DNA of 20,122 nt from CAZEMR01 sp964513465. Lineage in GTDB: Bacteria; Bacteroidota; Ignavibacteria; Kapaibacteriales; UBA2268. The stretch spans positions 1 through 20,122 of the forward strand of contig CAZEMR010000054.1 in assembly GCA_964513465.1 (NCBI GenBank). The letters are read 5' to 3'. Each line of letters starts with the position of its first letter. The stretch's first letter is position 1. Made by a program: the position numbers and the translations under genes. Under the pieces are notes generated by a model. That model was not told the DNA's origin and did no database searches. It saw only the letters and a list, made by a program, of their open reading frames with translations. Shown here in pieces: positions 14,986-20,122 of the stretch.

Positions 14986-15327
14986 ATGATCGAAGAACTG
15001 AAGGAGTTCGGGAAGGATATTTCAAAACTTTCCAAAAAATATAAAACCATACGGGATGATATTGAAGTTCTGAAAAAAGTTCTTACGGTTTCTCCGGATG
15101 CAAGGCCACCCTTTAGTTTCAGGATAAGTAACCTTGGAATTGACACGCCGATAATCAAAGTAAAAAAAATTGCCAGTCGTAGTTTCAAAGGCAGAGGCGT
15201 CCAGTCAGGTTTCCGCCTTATTTATGCCTTCATCGAAGAGGAAAACAAAATAATTCTGATCGAATTGTACCATAAATCCGCAAAATCCGTTGAAAACAGT
15301 GCCCGCATTCTGAAGCATTTCGATTAA
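14986..15327 (+). CDS. RelE-like toxin paired with the Panacea antitoxin
   Basis: The 113-residue basic protein has the RelE/ParE-fold pattern: an N-terminal helical pair (residues 5-30), then strands with KVKKIASRSFKGRGVQSGFRLIYAFIEEENKIILIELYHKSAKSVEN. The R-F-KG-G-SGFRLIY run and the later LIELYHKS strand are typical of RelE-like mRNA interferases, which cleave translated mRNA. It lies 13 bases after the antitoxin on the same strand with GGA just before its ATG, giving the antitoxin-first order usual for type II systems. Like its partner it is AT-rich. The exact toxin subfamily and target are not determined. Activity is inferred from fold and context. Confidence 0.75.
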   Translation: MIEELKEFGKDISKLSKKYKTIRDDIEVLKKVLTVSPDARPPFSFRISNLGIDTPIIKVKKIASRSFKGRGVQSGFRLIYAFIEEENKIILIELYHKSAKSVENSARILKHFD

Positions 15328-15440
15328 TTCAGGAATTTAATATTGTTTTCGTCCGCAGCGAGCAGGCAATGGCATTACACACTCCCGGACCCATAATAAT
15401 CAATTAACCAAAACTATTAACATCCTGACAGCTTATATAT

Positions 15441-16466
15441 TCAAAACTCCGCGCCGGGCGGGAATTTTAGCAGATCGCGGCGGATAAGCTCCTCGGCGAT
15501 CCGGACTGCGTTGGTGGCGGCGCCCTTGCGGACGTTGTCGGCCACTATCCACATATGCCCGGAATTCCGCGCGGAGTGGTCGATGCGCAAGCGTCCGACG
15601 AATACCTCGTCGCGGTCTTCGGCCACCGCGGGGGTAGGATATACCTGATTGATCGGGTCGTCCATTATCACAAGGCCGGGCTTTTTGGTTAATATATTTA
15701 TAAGCTTTTCGAGATCGAATGGGGCCTCGGTTTCGAAGTTGACCGATTCGCCGTGGCCGCCCATTATTGGCAGCCGCACGCAGGTAACGGCTATGCGCAG
15801 CAGGGGATTGTTCAAAATTTTGCGGGTTTCGTTGCGCATTTTAAGCTCCTCGACCGTGAAGCCCGCCGGATCGGTGATCTCATGGAAATTCGCATTCAGT
15901 GCGATTCGCCGCATGGGGTCGCCCTGGCCGGGATTCATCATCTCGCGCTTCAGGCGGTCGATGCCCTTCTGTCCGGCCCCGCTGATTGACTGATATGTCG
16001 ATACGATTACCCGCGAGAGCTTCAGCTCGTCTTCGATCGGCTTCAGCGCAACGACCATCTGAATAGTCGAGCAGTTCGGGTTGGCGATTATGCCCTTGTG
16101 CGATGCGAGCGCTTCGGGGTTGACCTCCGGCACCACAAGCGGCACCCCGGGGTTCATCCGCCATGCGCTGCTGTTGTCTATCACCACACAGCCGGCCTTA
16201 GCGGCGATCGGCGCGTATTGCTTGCTGGCCGCGCCGCCTGCGGAAAAGAGGGCAATATCGACCCCCTCGAACGAATTATCAGAAACGGGAAGGATCTCGA
16301 TTTCCCCGCCGCGGAATGCGATCTTCTGCCCGGCGGAACGCTCCGATGCGAACAGAAGCAGCCTTTCGCAGGGGAAATCGCGCTCTTCGAGTATCTGAGC
16401 CATCTTGCGGCCAACAAGGCCGCTGGCGCCGACTATGGCCGTAATTGGTTTGTTGCCCATCTGCAT
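15441..16466 (-). CDS. asd: aspartate-semialdehyde dehydrogenase
   Basis: The 341-residue enzyme catalyses NADPH-dependent reduction of aspartyl phosphate to the semialdehyde, the branch point to lysine/diaminopimelate, threonine and methionine. It has the nucleotide-binding AIVGASGLVGRKM at the N-terminus, the catalytic cysteine in NPNCSTIQ (about residue 132), STYQSISGAGQKG, and the catalytic histidine in RLPIMGGHGESV. The C-terminal half closes with IVADNVRKGAATNAV. The frame opens at TTG 16469. I use ATG 16466, which overlaps the TGA of the upstream gene as TGATG. ATG 16460 is equally possible, with GGA nine bases upstream. The two genes are almost certainly co-translated. The 113-base gap before the toxin gene (15328-15440) shows no clear signal. 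Confidence 0.96.
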   Translation of the reverse strand: MQMGNKPITAIVGASGLVGRKMAQILEERDFPCERLLLFASERSAGQKIAFRGGEIEILPVSDNSFEGVDIALFSAGGAASKQYAPIAAKAGCVVIDNSSAWRMNPGVPLVVPEVNPEALASHKGIIANPNCSTIQMVVALKPIEDELKLSRVIVSTYQSISGAGQKGIDRLKREMMNPGQGDPMRRIALNANFHEITDPAGFTVEELKMRNETRKILNNPLLRIAVTCVRLPIMGGHGESVNFETEAPFDLEKLINILTKKPGLVIMDDPINQVYPTPAVAEDRDEVFVGRLRIDHSARNSGHMWIVADNVRKGAATNAVRIAEELIRRDLLKFPPGAEF

Positions 16467-17275
16467 CAATCCGCTTGTTTTTTATAATCCGGTATAATGA
16501 ACGATTCGATGCTGTGGGCTTTGCCGGACGATACATCGATTTTTACATTAACTCCGCAGACCTTTACGTCGTGCTCGGCCATCTCGTATTTATGGGCGGT
16601 CTGGAGTGTGAATCTCTTCATTGCCACATCCTTGCGCATGCCGACTACAGAATCATAGGGGCCGCTCATGCCGCTGTCGGTGATGTAGGCCGTGCCCTCG
16701 GGCAGAATGGTCGCGTCGGCGGTCTGGATATGCGTATGAGTGCCGATCAGCGCGCTTACCTTGCCGTCGAGGTACCAGCCCATGGTCATTTTCTCGGCGG
16801 TGGCGTCGGCGTGGAAATCGACGATAATATTTTTCGTGCGCTGCGAGATAATCTTTAGAGCGTGGTCGGCTGCGCGGAACGGGCAGTCGATCGATTGCAT
16901 AAATGTCCGGCCCTGGAGCTGGAGCACCGCAACCTCGAAGTCGTCTTCCACCTTGAAGAATGTGAAGCTGCGGCCGGGATTGCCCTGGGGGTAATTATGC
17001 GGGCGGATCACCATCTGGTTGGCGGCCAGCAACGGGCGGCCCTTCCAGTTGTCCCATACGTGGTTGCCGGTGGTTATCACATTTGCGCCGAGCCCGAACA
17101 GGAAATCGGCCTCTTTTTCGGTGATGCCTTTGCCGTCGGCGGCGTTTTCGCCATTGATTACTATAAGATTGCCCTGATATTTCTCGATGATTGCCGGAAG
17201 GTGTTGCTTAACGCCCGCCAGACCCGGCTCTCCGACGACGTCGCCAATAAATATTAAGCTGATAAAATCTTCCAC
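16466..17275 (-). CDS. ymdB: YmdB-type (TIGR00282) metallophosphoesterase
   Basis: The 269-residue protein carries every motif of the YmdB/TIGR00282 calcineurin-like family: IFIGDVVGEPG at the N-terminus, VINGENAADGKG, TTGNHVWDNW, VDFHADATAEKM and IGTHTHIQTADA. These histidines, aspartates, asparagines and glutamates bind a dinuclear metal centre. The Bacillus subtilis member hydrolyses 2',3'-cyclic nucleotides and affects biofilm and motility decisions. The physiological role here is unknown. The frame begins at GTG 17275 without an obvious ribosome site. No better downstream start lies before the first conserved strand. It overlaps asd by one base and faces the cobalamin adenosyltransferase gene divergently across a 193-base gap. 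Confidence 0.93.
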   Translation of the reverse strand: MEDFISLIFIGDVVGEPGLAGVKQHLPAIIEKYQGNLIVINGENAADGKGITEKEADFLFGLGANVITTGNHVWDNWKGRPLLAANQMVIRPHNYPQGNPGRSFTFFKVEDDFEVAVLQLQGRTFMQSIDCPFRAADHALKIISQRTKNIIVDFHADATAEKMTMGWYLDGKVSALIGTHTHIQTADATILPEGTAYITDSGMSGPYDSVVGMRKDVAMKRFTLQTAHKYEMAEHDVKVCGVNVKIDVSSGKAHSIESFIIPDYKKQAD

Positions 17276-17379
17276 TATAAAAATCTTTCGTTTTGGTCGT
17301 AAATCATATCCAATTTATAAAAAACATGGATTTATCAAAAGGAATGAATTATAATTTACAAATATAAGAGCATTTGATC

Positions 17380-17464
17380 AAATTTCCGGAGCGATTTGCG
17401 CCATGCAATAAATTTCCGGAAAATTCGCAGAATATATTTATTCATTCCAATAAATTTTCGGGGA
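17380..17464 (+). repeat. three short direct repeats upstream of the cobalamin adenosyltransferase gene
   Basis: AAATTTCCGGA occurs at 17380-17390 and 17410-17420, and a variant AAATTTTCGGGG at 17452-17463. The last copy runs into the ribosome site of the following gene. They could be regulator binding sites or chance in AT-rich DNA. The rest of the divergent gap holds AT-rich sequence only, and I see no cobalamin riboswitch. Confidence 0.4.
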
Positions 17465-17468
17465 ATAC

Positions 17469-18008
17469 ATGAAAATATATACCAAAACAGGCGATGATGG
17501 CACCACAGGTCTGCTCTCAGGAAAGCGCGTTTCCAAAAGCTCGCTGCGGGTGGAGGCATACGGAACGGTCGATGAGCTTAACACAATAATCGGAATCGTG
17601 ATGTCGATGGATCTGAATATCGAATTATTCACCCCGCTGAAAACCATCAGCAATACTCTCTTCGAGCTTGGCAGCGATCTGGCCAATCCGGAATATGAAG
17701 AGTATAATTCCAGAATTAAAAATTCGGATATAAAATTTCTCGAAAATCTGATCGACGAATTCACAGCCAGGCTGCCCGAGCTGAAGAATTTCATACTGCC
17801 CGGCGGCAGCCCCAAAGCAGCGCATCTGCACCACGCACGCGCGGTTTGCCGGCGCGCCGAACGCCTGACGGTCGATCTCGGCCAGCGCGAGGAAATCAAT
17901 CCGCTGGCGATCCAGTACCTGAACCGGCTGTCGGATTTTCTGTTCACCGCGGCGCGTATGGCCAATAAGCTGGCCGGTACGCCGGATGTGCGCTGGCAGA
18001 AGAAATAA
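17469..18008 (+). CDS. PduO-type ATP:cob(I)alamin adenosyltransferase
   Basis: The 179-residue enzyme makes adenosylcobalamin from cob(I)alamin and ATP in the cytoplasm. The PduO-type signatures are all present: IYTKTGDDGTTGLLSG at the N-terminus (ATP binding), VEAYGTVDELN, FILPGGSPKAAHLHHARAVCRRAER, and QYLNRLSDFLFTAARMAN near the C-terminus, with the conserved arginines and aspartate. Length is normal for the family. GGGGA four bases before the ATG supports the start. Neither B12 synthesis nor B12-dependent enzyme genes adjoin it. It ends one base before the final stop of the extended reading of the convergent Asp-box gene, with no terminator between them. Confidence 0.96.
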   Translation: MKIYTKTGDDGTTGLLSGKRVSKSSLRVEAYGTVDELNTIIGIVMSMDLNIELFTPLKTISNTLFELGSDLANPEYEEYNSRIKNSDIKFLENLIDEFTARLPELKNFILPGGSPKAAHLHHARAVCRRAERLTVDLGQREEINPLAIQYLNRLSDFLFTAARMANKLAGTPDVRWQKK

Positions 18009-18146
18009 TCAGCGCGAGACGGTGACTCGGCCTTCGAATCGCTGATTGCCCGATTCGCCGCGCAGGAAATCTGGGCCCGGCGCGAGGCCCGGGATGTCTA
18101 TCCGGATATTCCGGCCCGCAGCTGACATCGATTTGACACGGCGACA
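18009..18146 (-). pseudogene. in-frame remnant of a T9SS C-terminal sorting domain beyond a TAG stop
   Basis: After the TAG at 18149-18147 the same frame continues for 45 codons to a TGA at 18011-18009. The residues CRRVKS, AAGRNIRIDIPGLAPG, FLRGESG and a final RFEGRVTVSR look like the second half of a type A T9SS sorting domain: strand, L-x-G turn, strand and a basic C-terminus. Joined to the NIYITDL before the stop, they complete the domain, with TAG-TGT standing where DLSGRRV-type domains have Ser-Gly. A PD pair also replaces the usual VY of the PGVYFLR element. This stretch is therefore either the C-terminus of a decayed gene or reachable only by read-through. Confidence 0.7.
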
Positions 18147-20108
18147 CTAAAGATCCGTGATATATATATTTATGTTTTCTGAAAATTCATTATTCAAGTG
18201 AATTGTGATAAATTCCTCCGCCGGATTGGGCGCGATTAGTGGCCGCTCGTATGCGATTTCGCGGACAGCATTCGGATTGGGGTTGGCCATTTTGAATAAG
18301 CCTGCGCCATCGGCGCCGAGGAAGATTTCCCCATCAGGGCCGTTGGCCAGCGCAGAAATCATGACTCCCGCGGTATTGCCGGAAATATCGCTCCATGAAT
18401 CGCCGTTATTGGTGGATACATAGATTGTGCCGCCCATATCGGCATCCGGAGATGCGGCATAGGTATTGTCGAATTTATCGATGAATAGCTTCCAGATTCT
18501 TTTATTTTCCGGAAAACCTTCGGATAAAACCTGCCATGAATCGCCGCGGTCGGTGCTGCGATAAACCCCTTTGTCGCTGTCTGGGGCAAAGATATGCCCG
18601 AATCTGTTTACTGCGAGCACGGAAATATTGCTTTCCGAATCGGGGCCGATGCTCTCGAATCCGGCGCTGATATCGTCCGGATCTGTGGGTATATATACGG
18701 AATTATCGATTGTAAGAATTACCCCGCCATCGGGATCGACTGCTATATCGCTGATATTCCCGGGGGTTTGCATTTGATTCCATTCACCGGGGACGGAATT
18801 CGCATGTATCCATAAAATGCTCTCACTTTTTGCAGCGTAAAGCATATCATCAGCAGGCGAGTAAACGAGGTCGTTGTAATTTTCTTCATCCGCGATTAAT
18901 GCCCACGAAAGTCCGGCATCCATGCTTCTGTAAATCCCTTTTGCATAAGAGCATATATATATATATCCATTGCCGTCGATTGCGATGTCAGTAAAATCAA
19001 TGTGGGGATAGATGTCCACCTTCTCGCGCTGCCAGCTCTGGCCATCGTCGGTGCTCATCATTACTCCGACATTGAATACTCCTGCGAATATTTTCCCTCC
19101 GGAATTAATCGCGAGCGACTGAATATATAGCGCGTCAATCCCGGCGGAGGACTGTTTCCAGGTTTTTCCGGCGGGATAATACTTATAAACTCCGTATCCA
19201 TAGCTGCCGGCGAACAAATTGCCTTCATTATCGAATTCAAGCGATGTAATCTTAGGGAGAATGCCGAATCCATCGCTTCTTTTCTGCCAGTTTTTGCCGC
19301 CGTCGGTGCTTATATAGACGCCTTCGTTGACTCCGGAGACCGCCAGAGTATTGCCATATTCGGCGACGTCCGTTATGTTTTTATCGTCGATTCCGCTGAC
19401 CACGCGGTGCCATGTATCGCCTTCGTCGTCGGTGTAATAAAGTCCGTCACCGCCTTCGAAAGTCGATCTATCGCCCGCCGCTGCGTAAATTCTGCCGGAT
19501 GATGCTATAAAATAGCGTATTATGCCTTCGGTCGATGCGGGCAGATTAGCCCAGTCCTCTCCGTAATTCCCGGAAATAAAACCTCCGCCGGGATTTCCGT
19601 AAGCGATCAGCTTGCCATTGCCGAGATATTTAATTGCTTTGACATAAACATAATCCGCGTCGATTGACTTGATTGTCCATGATTCACCGCTATCATTGCT
19701 GATAAATATTTTCCAGCCGGATACCGCGAAAATTCGGCCGTCGCCGGCATCGACGCATTCGACTCCGCCGCCGAAATCGGTGAAGCTCGTCCAGCTTGCG
19801 CCGCCGTCGGCGCTCATCAGCATACCGAACCAGGTCGGGGCCAGCAGCCTGCCGTCGGCATAAACGAGGTCGGTGATCATCCCGAATTCGTGATTGATTT
19901 CGGATTGCTGCCACGACTGGCCATTATCCGTGGATTTATATATGCCATAATAAGACGCCGAGGCGAAAAGCTCGCCGGCGTCGTTGCGGATCAGTCCGGT
20001 GATTTCGCCGCCCCAGGGGCCGTTGCATTTTTCCCATTCGGCGTGGAGCGGGATAGAGGAACATATTATTATAAATAAGGAAATCGAAAGCAGTATGGAT
20101 TTTTTCAT
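18147..20108 (-). CDS. secreted Asp-box (BNR/YCF48-like) beta-propeller protein with T9SS sorting domain cut by TAG
   Basis: The 653-residue product has a Sec signal peptide (residues 1-23, MKKSILLSISLFIIICSSIP, cut after LHA). About ten Asp-box motifs of the S/T-x-D/N-x-G-x-x-W type follow (for example STDNGQSW, SADGGASW, STDGGKNW, STDRGDSW, STNNGDSW), spaced by one propeller blade each. Such proteins are multi-bladed WD40/YVTN/BNR-like propellers of the sialidase/VPS10/YCF48 fold, usually extracellular and binding glycans or proteins. No catalytic sialidase residues are evident. At the C-terminus APNPAEEFITIHL and INIYITDL open a type IX secretion sorting domain that stops early at TAG. Without the second half, secretion and anchoring by T9SS would probably fail. 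The ATG lies 14 bases from the window end, so the promoter is not visible. Confidence 0.85.
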   Translation of the reverse strand: MKKSILLSISLFIIICSSIPLHAEWEKCNGPWGGEITGLIRNDAGELFASASYYGIYKSTDNGQSWQQSEINHEFGMITDLVYADGRLLAPTWFGMLMSADGGASWTSFTDFGGGVECVDAGDGRIFAVSGWKIFISNDSGESWTIKSIDADYVYVKAIKYLGNGKLIAYGNPGGGFISGNYGEDWANLPASTEGIIRYFIASSGRIYAAAGDRSTFEGGDGLYYTDDEGDTWHRVVSGIDDKNITDVAEYGNTLAVSGVNEGVYISTDGGKNWQKRSDGFGILPKITSLEFDNEGNLFAGSYGYGVYKYYPAGKTWKQSSAGIDALYIQSLAINSGGKIFAGVFNVGVMMSTDDGQSWQREKVDIYPHIDFTDIAIDGNGYIYICSYAKGIYRSMDAGLSWALIADEENYNDLVYSPADDMLYAAKSESILWIHANSVPGEWNQMQTPGNISDIAVDPDGGVILTIDNSVYIPTDPDDISAGFESIGPDSESNISVLAVNRFGHIFAPDSDKGVYRSTDRGDSWQVLSEGFPENKRIWKLFIDKFDNTYAASPDADMGGTIYVSTNNGDSWSDISGNTAGVMISALANGPDGEIFLGADGAGLFKMANPNPNAVREIAYERPLIAPNPAEEFITIHLNNEFSENINIYITDL

Positions 20109-20122
20109 TATGAACCGTAATT

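Noticed and set aside
17276..17468. Cobalamin riboswitch ahead of the adenosyltransferase gene
   Set aside because: The gap is too short and AT-rich, and I could not find a B12-box-like element.
18009..18149. Genome-wide amber recoding as the explanation for the TAG inside the T9SS domain
   Set aside because: No other gene in the window contains an in-frame TAG and no suppressor tRNA is visible. One site cannot support a recoded genetic code, so a local mutation is the simpler reading.

Overview
The window is a dense, chromosomal stretch of bacterial DNA with GC-rich coding sequence and AT-rich gaps, many containing TATATA runs. A multi-Asp-box secreted protein with a type IX secretion (T9SS) C-terminal domain points to the FCB superphylum (Bacteroidetes and relatives). 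The large single-chain pyruvate:ferredoxin oxidoreductase, the KorAB pair, ferritin and a rubrerythrin-like protein point to an anaerobic or microaerophilic life style. I cannot place it to phylum from sequence alone.

Layout. Positions 1-1593 (minus): a partial GT87-type membrane glycosyltransferase, translationally coupled by an ATGA overlap to an upstream CPBP intramembrane protease. Positions 1781-4256 (plus): a membrane histidine kinase with no adjacent response regulator, then a ferritin with a full ferroxidase centre, then a rubrerythrin-type diiron protein. A hairpin with U-tracts on both sides separates this group from a minus-strand group (4334-5938) of two paralogous TlpA-like lipoproteins flanking an orphan HicB-like protein. 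Positions 6148-14036 (plus) form the metabolic core: NifJ/PFOR, a DHOD-like flavoprotein that lacks the DHOD catalytic motif, a strong terminator, then korA-korB and another terminator.

Positions 14184-15327 (plus): an AT-rich toxin-antitoxin module consisting of an XRE-HTH/Panacea antitoxin and a RelE-like toxin, with a palindrome in its promoter. Positions 15441-17275 (minus): a YmdB-type phosphodiesterase overlapping aspartate-semialdehyde dehydrogenase. Positions 17469-18008 (plus): a PduO-type cobalamin adenosyltransferase preceded by short direct repeats. Positions 18009-20108 (minus): a secreted Asp-box propeller protein whose T9SS sorting domain is broken by an in-frame TAG. The lost half of the domain is still readable in frame up to one base from the convergent gene.

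How the genes fit together: PFOR and KorAB interconvert pyruvate/acetyl-CoA and 2-oxoglutarate/succinyl-CoA with ferredoxin. Ferritin, the rubrerythrin-like protein and the thioredoxin-fold lipoproteins suit an organism that protects oxygen-sensitive iron-sulfur enzymes. No rRNA, tRNA, CRISPR or insertion sequence was seen. The best leads are the amber-interrupted T9SS domain, the PFOR-linked DHOD-like protein and the Panacea toxin-antitoxin pair. I found no convincing multi-gene system of a wholly new kind.
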